In this document: in pieces, positions 49,524 through 62,073 of the stretch | How positions within the stretch are numbered: the first letter of the stretch is position 1 | Layout: the number at the start of each line of letters is the position of its first letter | Assembly: GCA_039583875.1 (NCBI GenBank) | Contig: CM077150.1 | Coordinates: forward strand, 4,606,332-4,670,331 | DNA length: 64,000 bases | From: Platanthera guangdongensis | Taxonomy: Eukaryota > Streptophyta > Magnoliopsida > Asparagales > Orchidaceae | Direction of reading: 5' to 3' | Program-made: the position numbers and the translations under genes | Notes under the pieces: generated by a model | The model's input: the letters and a program-made list of their open reading frames with translations, nothing else | What the model was told of the DNA's origin: nothing | Database searches by the model: none

Positions 49524-50821
49524 TGATGTAGGGTAGGCTAAGGGGTGCACAAAACCTAGGACTCTAGGTGTAAAGGCAAAGGTGACTCTCTAGAATGACC
49601 ATAAGTGCAATGCGGGCGTCAGTTACGGCGACAAATAAATTTGAGCAATGAAATTTTCTAACATCACGAAAAAATTTAAAATGGGATTTTATAACGGCTT
49701 TCCTCCGCTCGGAGGGTCAAAGCAAAACGCACGGCAAATAACTCCTGCAAATTAAAAGCGTATCAAAAATAATTTTCTACTAGCAAGAATCACAACACAT
49801 TAATTCACCAATGAAAATGTCAAATTAAATAAGCCAATACCATAAGAAACACACAAAGTAGCGGGCTGAACCGAGACACTGAAGAATTTGGGTCCGGATG
49901 TGTCGATCGGCGATCGGAGGTGGAACCGGCGGCGTTAAAATGAAGGCGGTGGCTGTCCTCGGCGGTGAATGATGAGATCGGGCGAGAAATTGGTAGATCC
50001 GGCCACATACAAGTAGATCTGGGCCGGGGAGGGGTAGATCCGCTATTTAGGGTCGGATCCGGGCAAAAATGACAATATGAGTGGTGGGGATGACGGATCG
50101 AGGGTTGGAATTCTCAGATCTAGATTGATCTTGAGAATACGGGTGCGGGAAAGTGGATCCACGTGAGGGGTGGTTAGAGGAGGGGTCGGCTTGGGCTTAG
50201 GGTGGCCGGGTGGTGGTCGCCTGGAGGTAGGCTGGCCGACAGGCTAGCTGGAGGGTGGAGGAGGGTTCGGCGGCAGTGTTGGGGGGTGGAGGAAGGGACG
50301 GAAGTGGGAAGAGGGCGGCGGGAGGTTGGCGGTGGCCGGTTCACAGCAAGCCAGCGGGTTTAGGGCTGCAGTTTTGGGCTGCGGTGGCTGAAAGTGAGGG
50401 ATTAGGGATGGAAAATGGTGGCAAGGGGTAGGGGAAGGGTTAGGGGAGGAGAAACCAACCTAGGAGTCATCACCTATGGCTCCACGGCGTCGGCACCGAG
50501 GTGGTGATCGTTGGAATCCAGGAATACTTCTCCAAAATTCTGCAATGAACTCATTTCAGCCCCTACAACACATTTATAAGAAGGGAACAAACTAGGACTT
50601 CCCATCAACGGCTATGATTGGCCGGTGGGATCGGCCACTAAATACATGAAAATAAACTTCAAAAAAATAAACTAATATATGTTTTTTACTCGCGGTGACG
50701 TGCCAGATACAACGCGGAGTCGGATCGGTGATCCGATCAAGATTTCATGCAAGAATAAATGAACGTGGGTCCCGCCTTGCGGAGAAACCCTCCAGGTGGA
50801 CGATCTGATGGATCCCCATCA
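49524..50821 (-). mobile_element. Solo LTR of the chromovirus family
   Basis: 1,298 bp from TGATGTAGGG to CCCCATCA, in reverse orientation to the full element at 51947. Aligned blocks include CATCAACGGCTATGATTGG, GGCTCCACGGCGTCGG and GCGGAGTCGGATCGGTGATC. No primer-binding or internal sequence adjoins either end. Flanks CCCCA and CCCCC give a possible duplication with one mismatch. Confidence 0.78.
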
Positions 50822-51853
<1,032 letters not shown>

Positions 51854-51946
51854 TTAGACAATTAAACTACACGGTGAAATATAAAGATCTTATACAACTG
51901 TTTGTATGAAGCCATTTGAGTTTTCTACAAATATAAAGAGAGAATA

Positions 51947-53285
51947 TGATGGGGAACCATCAGATGCACCTAGAGGGGTTGGCCGCAAGGTGGGACCCAC
52001 ATACATGTATTCGCGCAGGAATACTTGATCGGATCGCCAATCGGACTCCGCGGTTGCGTCCGGGACGTCGTCGCGAGTCAAAAAACTATATTATTTTATT
52101 TTTTTGGAGTTTGTTTTGATGTATTTTAAGGGGCTAACCCACCGGTCAATCATAGTCGTTGATGGGGATGCCACAACTTGTCTTTTATTACAAATAGGAG
52201 TGTTAGAGGCTGATTTGAGTGATTGTTAGATTTGGAGAAAAGCTTTCCCGGATTCCAGCGATCCCTCCTTGGTGCCGACGCCGTGGAACCCTAGGTGACG
52301 ACTCCTACGCCGCCAAACTTCCCACCAAGGTAACCCCTACCCCCCTCCATCATTTTCCATCATCCCCTCCCCTTTTCCACGACCAGAATCCCCCCAAACC
52401 CTCACTCGAACACCGCCGACCTGCTGCTGGTCCGCCGCCCATCCGCCGCCCATCCTCCTCCCTCCACCGGCCCTAATCCCCCCCCTCCTTCTTAAACAAG
52501 CCGCCGGCCTGTAGCCAAGGCCCCAGCCCCCACCGCCTCCTCCCTTCCCCAAAACCGGACACCCAAGGGGTTTCCCAACCCTAACCGGCCACTCCTTTCC
52601 CTTGGCATTCGTGGATCCACTTCTCACCGCCCTGAAAACTCTAGATCTATTTACATCTAGTGGTACCACCCTTTGATCCGTTATTTCCACCGCACAAACC
52701 TTCCATTTTTGCCCGGATCCGCTCCTAAATAGCGGATCTACTCACCCTCGGTGCGGATCTACTCATTCGTGACCGGATACGTCGTTTTACCATCCGTTAG
52801 CACCACTTTCCGCCGAAGGCAGCCACCGTCACCGTCGCCTCGCCACTGGTTCCACCTCCGATCGCCCGTCTTTACATCCGGCCCTCAAATCCTTCAGTGC
52901 CTCACTGCCTCGGTTCAGCCCTCTGTGTTGTGAGCATTTATGATATTGTGTTCTGTGACTCGACATTTTCATTTGGTTGTCTAACTATATTGTGTTGTGA
53001 TTATGGTTGTGTAATAGTTTTTCTTTTATGCTAATAATTGATTGTGGAATTATTCGCCGCACGCTTGCCTTGGCCCTCCGAGCAGAGGAAGTTATTGCCC
53101 AATTGCTGAAAATAATTATTTGTCTCTTTTATTTCAATTATCTGTGTGGTAATCTTAATTTCATTGCTTATAATAATTGTTGTCGTTACCCGACAGTCAC
53201 ATTGTATTTAGCATTGCATTAGTGTGTTCCCCGCACCCGCACCTAGAGTATTAGCTCCCGAGCACCACTAGCCTACCCTACATCA
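51947..53285 (+). repeat. 5' LTR of the chromovirus
   Basis: 1,339 bp, ends TGATG and CATCA. It is longer than the 3' LTR mainly because the latter lost roughly 100 bp corresponding to about 52590-52690. Short frames such as 52219-52476 are noncoding LTR. Confidence 0.9.
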
Positions 53286-53289
53286 TCTT

Positions 53290-53300
53290 TGGTATCAGAG
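53290..53300 (+). promoter_or_regulatory. Primer-binding site of the chromovirus
   Basis: TGGTATCAGAG four bases after the LTR end, initiator tRNA-Met type. Confidence 0.85.
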
Positions 53301-53350
53301 GGAAGGTTAAGTCATTTGCATGCTCCGTAGTGGTAGGACATAGAGTAAGC

Positions 53351-54553
53351 ATGGTAGAACCACAGAACACCGAGAACCGAGCGACGAGCTCGAACTCGGA
53401 CGCCGCTTTTGCTGAGTTCCAACTCCTTGTCCTAGGTCGCCTTGACACCATAGAAGCCCAATTCGACGATATGCGTCATGATCTTGCCGAGGTGAACCTT
53501 CGTTTAGGCCACTTAGAGGATGTCAGAGACACTCCGACACAGCATGATGATTCACTTGAGGACGACCCTGACGTTCCTCCACGTTATGACCAGCGCCCAA
53601 GAGATGGTGAGCCTCCGGCAGACCGCTACCGTCGTGATCCTCACCACAGAGGCCCAGCCCCGCCGGCCAGGCGACATCTTGATCTGGTGCGTGAGAGGCC
53701 CCTAACTCCGCGTGATGAGTATCGTATGTCGCGTAGACCTCATCCTGACCCCAGGGATCGAGGGCCTCCACTTGGCCACCGAGACCATCGTCGTGATGAG
53801 TACTACCCTCCAGGTCGGAGTGAGCGTGGTCCCCCACCGAGTCGACACGACTACGCTCAGGATGATTACCCCGAGGATTACCATGATCCAGGGAGAGATG
53901 CAGGCTACTTGGACATCACTCGTCGTATTCGACTCGACGTCACTTCGTTTGATGGTCGCCTAGATCTGAAAGCCTTCAGCGATTGGCTCTTTGACATGGA
54001 CCACTACTTCGAGTGGTATGACATAAGTGACGAGCGTTGTGTGCGCTTTGTGAAGATGAAGTTGATCGGGCAAGCTAAGATATTCTGGATCAGTGTTGAG
54101 AGAGCTTTAGAGCGGGATGGTTACTACCCCATCGTCAGATGGGATGAGATGAAGGAGAGACTGAAGGAGAAGTACCTCCCCACGTCATATCGAAATTAGC
54201 TATTTGAGCAGCTGCAGAACTTATGGCAGGGGACGCTTACCGTCGCCGAGTACATGGCTTGCTTCGATGAGCTGATCGTCAGGAGTGACATTTCAGAGAA
54301 ACCTATTGCCACTGCCTCCCGCTTCAAGGCGGGCTTTCGTTCCGATATTCAGAGAGAGTTGATTCCCCAATGCTTGGAGACTGTTGATCAGATATTCCAG
54401 CTCCCCTCGAATACGAACAGTATCTCTGATCGTCTGGTACGAGGCAATTCACTTCGTGGACGGATTCCTCGACTTTTAGGAAGCCCGCTCCGCCCCAGAC
54501 TACCACGGTTGCACCCTCACGTATCCCCGCGGATGCGAAGGGTAAAGCCATAG
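53351..54553 (+). pseudogene. Chromovirus gag
   Basis: From ATG 53351 (MVEPQNTENRATSSN). A Pro/Arg/Asp-rich N-terminal half is followed by the capsid-type domain with LDVTSFDGRLDLKAFSDWLF, VRFVKMKLIGQAKIFW and WDEMKERLKEKYLP. A TAG stop at 54197-54199 cuts it; the same frame goes on with LFEQLQNLWQGTLTVAEYM to a frame change near 54410-54450. The start could be the Met at 53330, but the codons between are not family-like. Confidence 0.85.
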
Positions 54554-54585
54554 CCATTGATGGCCAGCGATCTAGGGGCATTATA

Positions 54586-56101
54586 TGTTTTAGATGTTCT
54601 GGCAGAGGCCACGTGGCGGCGCAGTGCCCCAAGCGAAACCGGCTAGTTGAGGAGGAGCAGGTTTTAGAGGACGAAGAGGAGGCCCCAGAGGAAGTTAAGG
54701 CCGAAGTCGAGAAAGGTTGGGAGAGTGACGCCGAGCGATCGCTAGAGGTGGGAGTGATTAGACGCCACCTGCACACCCCACGTGTGGATGAGGATTGGCG
54801 GCGCACTACCATCTGCTACACGTACTTTCCGAGTGCAGGCGGTCCCTGCAAGCTAGCTATTGATAGTGGGAGTTGCGTGAACATCGTCGCCCAGAAGGGG
54901 CTTGACCGTATGCAGGTGAAGGCCGAGCCTCACCCCCACCCATACCGTGTCGTCTGGGTCGAGAAGACGGCGATCCAGGTCACCCAACGTTGCTTAGTTC
55001 CGATCACTATCGCGTCCTTTGAGGACAAGGTCTGGTGCGATGTCATTCCCATGGACGTAGCCCATGTGTTGTTTGGCCACCCCTGGCTATTCGATCGTGA
55101 TGTCACGTGCTTTGGTCGCTCGAACACGTGTGTCTTTTACGATAAGGGGCGGAAGATTACGTTGACGCCCACCCAGCCCCGAGATCGATCCAAGGGTGTG
55201 GTAGAGCCATCTGTGAGCACGAGCGCCTCGCGGCCACTGCATATTTTGAGGCGAGGTGAGTTCCTACGAGATAGCGCCGAGTCAGACGTCATTTATGTAG
55301 TCGCCGCTACCCAGGTTACTGAGGACACCCCAGTTGACTACCCAACCGTGGTGCATCCCCTTTTAGGCGAGTTTGCGGACATCATGCCAGACGAGCTCCC
55401 CGATGAGCTGCCTCCCCCACGGGACATTCAGCATGCCATTGATTTAGTCCCGGGAGCCTCCCTCCCGAAACTGCCCCATTATCGTATGCACCCTGATGAG
55501 CACGCTGAGCTCAAACGGCGGGTTGACGAGCTTCTCCGGAAGAAGTTCATTCGTGAGAGCATGAGTCCTTGTGCGGTCCCCGCCCTTCTTACCCCTAAGA
55601 AGGACGGTAGTTGGCGTATGTGCATCGATAGCCGCGCCATTAATAAAATCACTGTCAAGTATCGTTTCCCGATCCCACGACTCGATGACCTACTGGATAC
55701 TATGTCTGGTGCCCAGATCTTCTCCAAGATCGACCTTCGTAGTGGATACCATCAGATATGTGTTCGTGAGGGAGACGAGTGGAAGACAGCATTCAATACC
55801 AAGGACGGTCTATATGAGTGGCTAGTTATGCCAATTGGGTTGTCCAATGCCCCGAACACGTTTATGCGAGTTATGACGCAGGTGTTGCGGCCCTACATGG
55901 GCAAGTTTCTGGTGGTATACTTTGATGATACTAGTCTATAGCCAGACTCAGGTTGCTCACCTCGATCATCTGAGACTTCTCTTTGGCACCCTTCGTCGAG
56001 AGAAACTGTATGTGAACTTGAAGAAGTGTGCATTCCTCTCTGAGTCTGTCCACTTTTTGGGCTTTATTATATCCTCTACTGGAGTCTTCGTGGACCCTTA
56101 G
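54586..56101 (+). pseudogene. Chromovirus zinc knuckle, protease and reverse transcriptase
   Basis: CFRCSGRGHVAAQC (CCHC) from 54586, an acidic Glu-rich linker, then protease LAIDSGSCVNIVAQKGLD near 54855, and RT: FIRESMSPCAVPALLTPKKD, WRMCIDSRAINKITVKYRFP, IFSKIDLRSGYHQI, MPIGLSNAPNTFM and VVYFDD at about 55915. A small indel just after the FDD box shifts the frame; RT continues as HFLGFIISSTGVFVDP to a TAG at 56099-56101. Confidence 0.9.
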
Positions 56102-56904
56102 AAGGTCAAATCTATTCGAGATTGGTCCGTGCCTAAAAATATCCACGAGGCTCATAGCTTTCACGGACTTGTCACCTTCTATAGGAGGTTTGTCCAGGGG
56201 TTCCGCACGATCATGGCCACCTTCACGAGCTGTCTCAAGAAGGGAGAGTTTCAGTGCACCCCCGCAGCCACTAGAGCCTTCGAGGAGATTAAGGAGAGGT
56301 TGACGACAGCTCCAGTCCTACGACTGCCGGATTTTAGCCGTGCTTTTGAGGTCGCCTGTGACGCGTCAGGTGTCAGCATAGGTGGTGTATTGAGTCAAGA
56401 GGGCACTCAGTTTCTTACTTTAGTGAGAAGCTGAATGAGGCTAAGCAAAAGTACTCGAATTACGATCGAGAGTTTTATGCGATAGTCTAGTCTCTAAGCT
56501 ACTGGAGGCACTATCTCCTTCCCCAGGAGCTCGTGTTGTACTCCGACCACCAGGCCCTATGTTACATGGACTTGCAACGCAAGCTGGGCCACCGGCATGC
56601 GAGGTGGGTCGAATATCTGCAGGATTTCCATTATGTTCTCAAGCACCGCGCTGGTGTTGAGAACAAGTCGGCTGAGGCGTTGAGTCGCCGCTTATCCCTG
56701 TTGCAGACGATGACTGCGAGTGTCGAGGGACTTGGGAGGTTGATGCTCGACTATCCGACGTGTCCTGATTTTAGCGGGATTTACGCCGCCCTATCCCGAG
56801 ACCCACCCGACCTTGTTGACGGATATCAGATCTATGAGGGATACTTGTACCGGGGTTCCCGCCTATGCATTCTCCGTACATCTTACCGAGATTATCTGGT
56901 TTAG
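56102..56904 (+). pseudogene. Chromovirus RT thumb and RNase H
   Basis: [18 protein letters not shown], then RNase [21 protein letters not shown] with the first catalytic Asp. A shift near 56405 and TAG at 56488-56490 follow, then YSDHQALCYMDLQRKLGHRH and HRAGVENKSAEALSRR, where family members have Asp in NxxADALSR; here it is Glu. The frame ends with TAG at 56902-56904. Confidence 0.85.
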
Positions 56905-58358
56905 GAGTTGCACGCGGGCGGAGCCGCGGGCCACTTCGGGCGAGATAAATCCATCGCCATTGTCGAGGACCGTCTTTGCTGGCCCGGCCTTAAGAAGGAT
57001 GTAGCCCAAGTTGTACGTCATTGTCGTATCTGTCAGACGGCAAAGGGCAATAAGCAGAACACTGGTCTTTATACGTCTTTACCCGTACCACACCGCCCTT
57101 GGGAGGACATTAGCATGCACTTTATTCTCGGACTTCCTTGCACCTTGCGGAAGCACGACTCCATCTTCGTGGTGGTTGATCGGTTTTCGAAGATGACACA
57201 CTTCATTGTCTGCCGCAAGACGGCAGATGCGACTCACGTTGCATCCATATTCATGAGGGACGTCTTTCGATTGCATGGCCTGCCCAAGTCGATTGTGTCG
57301 GACCGTGATGTGAGGTTCATGAGCTTCTTCTGGAAAACCTTGTGGCACAAGACTGACACTATCCTTAGGTTTTCCTCGGCATATCACCCACAGACGGACA
57401 GACAGACTGAGGTAGTGAATCGGAGTTTAGGGAATCTGTTGCGGTGTCAGGTAGGAGAGCATGTAGGCAGTTGGGACTTAGATTTGCCGATAGCAGAGTT
57501 TGTCTACAATAGCTCAGTCAATAGGTCCACCGGGTTGAGTCCATTTCATATAGTGTCAGGATATGACCCGAGGAAACCCATAGACCTTGTGTCGAGCTCT
57601 TTAGAGTCCAGCCCTAGTGAGTCTGCGGAGTCATTTGCACAGCAGTTGCATGATTTGCATGAGTCGGTCCGCCGACAAATAATATTAAGCAATGAAAATT
57701 ACAAGGCCCATGCAGATAAGCGAAGGCGAGAGCAAATATTTAACATAGGCGAGAAGGTAATGGTGCGAGTCCGCCCCGAGAGGCTCCCTTCGGGGCCTGC
57801 CAAGAAGTTAAGCGCGGGGCGAATGGGTCTGTACTCCATTATTAGCCGTATTGGGACCAACGCCTACCGACTTGACATCCCGGCCAGTATGGTAATTCAC
57901 CCTGTGTTTAATGTTGAGGATCTGACTCCATACTATGAACCTCATGAGTATGTGGACCCGAGCAGTGGAGATGCCCAGCCACCCCCGCCCCCACTGTCGT
58001 CATCATACCAACCTCACACATCACCACCATCTGATGGACATCCTAGTTCACCCACTGTTGCCACCCACCCACCCCCCCCCGAGATGTCATCCTCTTTGGT
58101 TCCACCGCAGGCACCACCGATCGCACCGGGATTCACCTTCCGAGAGCCGAGAGATGAGAGCATCATGGAGATCAGATCCCACCAAGTTCCCACCTCGGAC
58201 GGACCGCGTTGCCGCTACCTGGTATATTGGCGAGGCCGCCCTGACACTGACGACACTTGGATACCACCGACAGAGCTCGATCGGCTCGCCCCCGGACTTC
58301 GACCTCAGTACGATCATCTCCATTCATCGGAGATGAAGGCTTTTCAGTCGGGAGGAGT
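56905..58358 (+). pseudogene. Chromovirus integrase and chromodomain
   Basis: Zinc-binding GGAAGHFGRDKS and CRICQTAKGNKQ; core WEDISMHFILGLPCTL, where the first catalytic Asp of the DDE triad is replaced by His; SIVSDRDVRF (second Asp); HPQTDRQTEVVNRSLG (Glu). After a Pro-rich linker comes a chromodomain with IMEIRSHQV, YLVYWRGRPDTDDTWIP. The frame has no stop before the 3' LTR and runs to 58536 inside it. Chromodomains in this family bind marked histones and guide insertion. Confidence 0.9.
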
Positions 58359-59568
58359 TGATGGGGAACCATCTAATGCACCTGGAGGGCCGCAAGGCGG
58401 GACCCACATACATGTATTCGCGCAGGAAAACTTGATCGGATCGCCGATCGGACTCCGCGGTTGCGTCCGGGATGTCGCCGAGAGTCAAAAAACTATATTA
58501 TTTTATTTTATTGGAGTTTGTTTTGATGTATTTTAAGAGGCTAACCCACCGGCCAATCATAGTCGTTGATGGGGATGCCCTAACTTGTCTTTTATTATAA
58601 ATAGGAGTGTTAGAGGCTGATTTGAGTGATTGTTGGATTTGGAGAAAAAGCTTTCCCGGATTCCAGCGATCCCTCCTCGGTGCCGACGTCGTGGAACCCT
58701 AGGTGACAACTCCTACGCCGCCAAACTTCCCGTCAAGGTAACCCCTGCCCCCCTCCATCATTTTCCATCAACCCCTCCCCTTTTCCCCCACCGGAATCCC
58801 CCCAAACCCCCACCCGAACACCGCCGACCTGCTGTTGGTCGGCCGCCCAGCCCCCTTCCTCCACCGGCCCAAATCCCACCCCCCCCTCCTTCTTAAACAA
58901 GTTGTCGGCCTGTAGCCAAGGCCCCAGCCCCCACCGCCTCCTCCCTTCCCCAAAACCGGCCACCCAAGGGGGTTCCCAACCCTAGCCGACCACTCCATTT
59001 TTGCCCGGATCCGCTCCTAAATATCGGATCTACTCACCTCCGGTCCGGATCTACTCATTTGTGGCCGGATCCGCCATTTTACCATCCGTTAAAACCACTT
59101 TCCGCTGAAGGCAGCCACCGTCACCGTCGACTCGCCATCGGTTCCACCTCCGATCGCGCGTATTTACATCCAGCCCTCAAATCCTTCAGTACCTCGGTTC
59201 AGCCCTCTACGTTGTGAGCATTTATGGTATTGTGTTCTGTGACTCGACATTTTCATTTGATTGTCTATCTATATTGTGCTGCGATTATGGTTGTGTAGTA
59301 GTTTTTTTCTTTTATGCTAATAATTGATTGTGGAATTATTCGCCACGCGTTGTCTTGGCCCTCCGAGCGGAGGAAGTCGTTGCCCAATTGCTGAAAATAA
59401 TTATTTCTCTTTTATTTCAATTATCTGTGTGGTAATCTTAATTTCATTGCTTATAATAATTGTTGTCGTTACCCGACAGTCACATTGCATTTAGTGTTGC
59501 ATTAGTGTGTTCCCCGCACCCGCACCTAGAGTATTAGCTATCGAACACCACTAGCCTACCCTACATCA
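58359..59568 (+). repeat. 3' LTR of the chromovirus
   Basis: 1,210 bp, TGATGGGG to CTACATCA, preceded by the purine-rich CGGGAGGAGT (polypurine tract). Confidence 0.9.
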
Positions 59569-59811
59569 AAATAGTTTCAAAACAACAAAATATTGATACT
59601 ACCAATGTGATGGGGATCACATTTCACAGTCGGGCAAACCCTTATCGAAACTCGCACAAGTCTATTTAAACGGGAAGCGGAGTTAAAATCTTGTATGGAC
59701 GATCTGACCTCATAGTCGTATTCAGAACGACGACAGCAGATCTTATGCATTTTTATGTAATTTCTATATTTTATGTATTTTTTTATTTAATATCACATTT
59801 CTTTATTTATG

Positions 59812-60673
59812 GTTATCTTAGATGAGCTCACCAGACATATCCAACAAGCAATACCTTGGTGTTTATTGTTTGTGGATGATATCGTTTTGGTTCATGAGAC
59901 GCGAGAGGGTGTAAATGAAAAACATGAATCTTGGCGAAATACTTTAGAAAAAAAGGGTTTTAGGTTGAGCAAGGAAAAGACGGAGTATATGGAGCTTAAA
60001 TTTAGTAGTACAAGAAGGACAGATGACTTGGTTATTAAGTTGGGTGATCAAGATATTTCTCATAGTAAGTGTTTTAAATATCTTGGGTCGATAATTCAAA
60101 AGGACGGAGGTATTGATAAAAATGTGACACATAGAATCCAAGCGGGTTGGTTGAAGTGAAGAGGCGCGTCAGGGATCTTATGTGATCGTAAAGTACCACT
60201 AAAACTTAAGGGCAAGTTTTACCGTAATGCAATTAGACCCGCGATGCTCTATGGTTCTGAGTGTTGGGCAGTGAATTGTGTACATGAGCAAAAAATGGGA
60301 GTTGCGGAGATGAGAATGCTTAGGTGGACGTGTGGACACACGAGATTGGATAAAATTAGGAATGAAAGTATCAGGGATACGACAAGGGTAGCACCAATTG
60401 CAGAGAAGATGCGAGAAGCTCGTCTAAGATGGTTTGGACACGTACAAAGGAGACCATTAGAGGCACTTGTTAGGCGTTGTGAGAGTCTAGTCACTAGGCA
60501 TGTTAAACGAGTGAGGGGTAGACCGATAAAGACTTGGAATGAAATAAGGAAGGACATGATGTACTTAGGCATTAGTGAGATCATGACAAAAGATAGGGCA
60601 CAATGGCGACAAAGGATCCATATAGCCGACCCCACTATAGTGGGATAAAGGCTTCAGTGTTATTGTTGTTGTG
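59812..60673 (+). mobile_element. Short 5'-truncated LINE
   Basis: 862 bp between perfect 13-bp duplications TTCTTTATTTATG (59799-59811, 60674-60686). It ends in a TTGTTGTTG tail instead of poly-A. The same family as 7978-12849: the overlap, from the FADD-box region to the 3' end, is very similar. Confidence 0.92.
59815..60648 (+). pseudogene. LINE reverse transcriptase C-terminal part
   Basis: Frames 59809-60159 and 60244-60648: LDELTRHIQQAIPWCLLFVD with FVDD in place of FADD at the catalytic box, FRLSKEKTEYMELKF, YLGSIIQKDGGIDKNVTHRI, one TGA stop at 60157-60159, then AVNCVHEQKMGVAEMRMLRW, RLRWFGHVQRRPLEAL and TWNEIRKDMMYLG, ending at a stop at 60648. Only one clear in-frame break. Confidence 0.88.
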
Positions 60674-61505
60674 TTCTTTATTTATGTAATTTCTGTATTT
60701 TTTATGTAATTTTTGTATTTTTATTTCATGTATATTTAGTACATTCTAAGTTTATAAATTACGGGTATAAGGGCTGATTTTCAGACATCGTAGAATTTGG
60801 AGAGAATTTCGGGCTCTCGCGGCCTTTCCACGGTGCCAATTGCATGGAGCCTTGGTGTCTAAGCCAAGGTAACTACTTTCTGATCACTTAAAACTAACTA
60901 CACCCACTAGCAACCGCCCATAACCACCATTATTTTTGAAAACTTCCCATTATTTGCAATAATGGCCCACTAACAACAGTTACCTTTCAGTTATTGGCCT
61001 CTCCTAGCCACATCGACACTCCCATCTCCACTAATTGTCAAGAACGAGATCCTCTTAGTGGCTAATTCCCTTTCCCCAACATCTGTATACACTTTTTCCT
61101 CCCCCTGCAGCAAGACAGCAACCAATCAGCATTTTACAGCAATTCCAGCTACGACTCGACCCATGCGGCCATCTCATGCATTCCCTCACAACCCCACTAC
61201 CCTCCAAACGTCACAGCCACCGCATTTGGCGCCTGCACCACTTTAATGCTGCAGAAAATTCAATTCAGAGTGCTGAGCACAGTGCAGGATGCAACCAGCA
61301 CATCATCCAGCACTCCAAATCAGCCCTTACGATTCCAGTGGACTCCAATTACTTAGGTAAGTTCTAATACGAAATTATTATTACTTTGTTATTTATTTGG
61401 TGAAGAAACATACTGTTTGGAATCTAAATTCGTACAGGTTTGCTTAATTTTAGTTCTAATTGAAAGGTGTATTCGCCGAACATTTAATTGAAATACTCTA
61501 ACGCA

Positions 61506-62066
61506 GGATGGTCCTATCCGTGAATGAAGATGAGTGTGCTCTTGTCTGAACGTGAGGTGAATCCCTCTAGCTCTGATGGTGTCTTGAACTCGTGAGTCAA
61601 GCTTGAGGGTACTACTACTGCGGAAGCTACAGACGGAAACGCTGAAGCCGATGTTGACGATGAAATTGAGGATGGTACTGCTAAAGCTGACGACGGAGCT
61701 GAATGTGGTGGTGTTGCTACTATAGAAGATTGTATTGAAAATGTCAAAGTTAGAGTATAGAAAATCAATGCTGAAGGCGGTACTAATGATTGTATTGTTG
61801 ATGTCATCTACGTTGAGAACAGTGATGGTGTTGATGTTGTTGATGTTGGAAATCACACTGATGTAGATGGTGCTGAAGAACAATGCTGACAATGGTACTG
61901 GTGCATGTGGATGATGATGCATGTGTCAGACAATGTGGTATTATTGTGGAAAAAATCGAATGACTAATCCATGCCGAAAATTGGGTTGCAGTGAAGTAGT
62001 GGTTGAAGGTCGGGGTTGTGGTGAAGTAGTAGATAAATGTTGGGGCTGAAGAGCTGATGTGGCGGG
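61506..62066 (-). other. Possible 3' tail of a minus-strand Gypsy element
   Basis: Lies on the far side of the hAT-like element from the pol tail at 63621-64000. The minus strand is rich in His, Ser and Thr codons with several stops. The plus strand frame from 61530 reads as an acidic Asp/Glu/Ala-rich peptide with repeated GATGTTGAT-like words. No domain recognised on either strand. Confidence 0.35.
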
Positions 62067-62073
62067 CTATGTT

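Larger units (their letters stand above)
51947..59568 (+). mobile_element. Full-length chromovirus (Gypsy with chromodomain)
   Basis: A 7,622-bp element: LTRs 51947-53285 and 58359-59568, flanked by GAATA (51942-51946) and AAATA (59569-59573), one mismatch. Order: gag, protease, RT, RNase H, integrase, chromodomain. It lies in the intron upstream of exon 51632-51745, opposite to the gene. It is dead through stops and frameshifts, though all domains are still readable. Confidence 0.92.
59609..61505 (+). mobile_element. LTR-like DNA related to the chromovirus LTRs, interrupted by a LINE
   Basis: Starts TGATGGGGATCACA, like the family LTRs. The part around 60795-60870 (GAATTTGGAGAGAATTTCGGG, TTTCCACGGTGCC, AAGCCAAGGTAAC) parallels the leader of the LTR at 52230-52335. 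The right end is unknown and there is no matching gag, so this is probably a solo or partial LTR. The LINE at 59812-60673 lies inside. Confidence 0.45.

Noticed and set aside
53351..58358. Programmed UAG readthrough in the chromovirus
   Set aside because: Four TAGs combined with at least two frameshifts and a lost integrase catalytic residue fit decay better than regulated readthrough.
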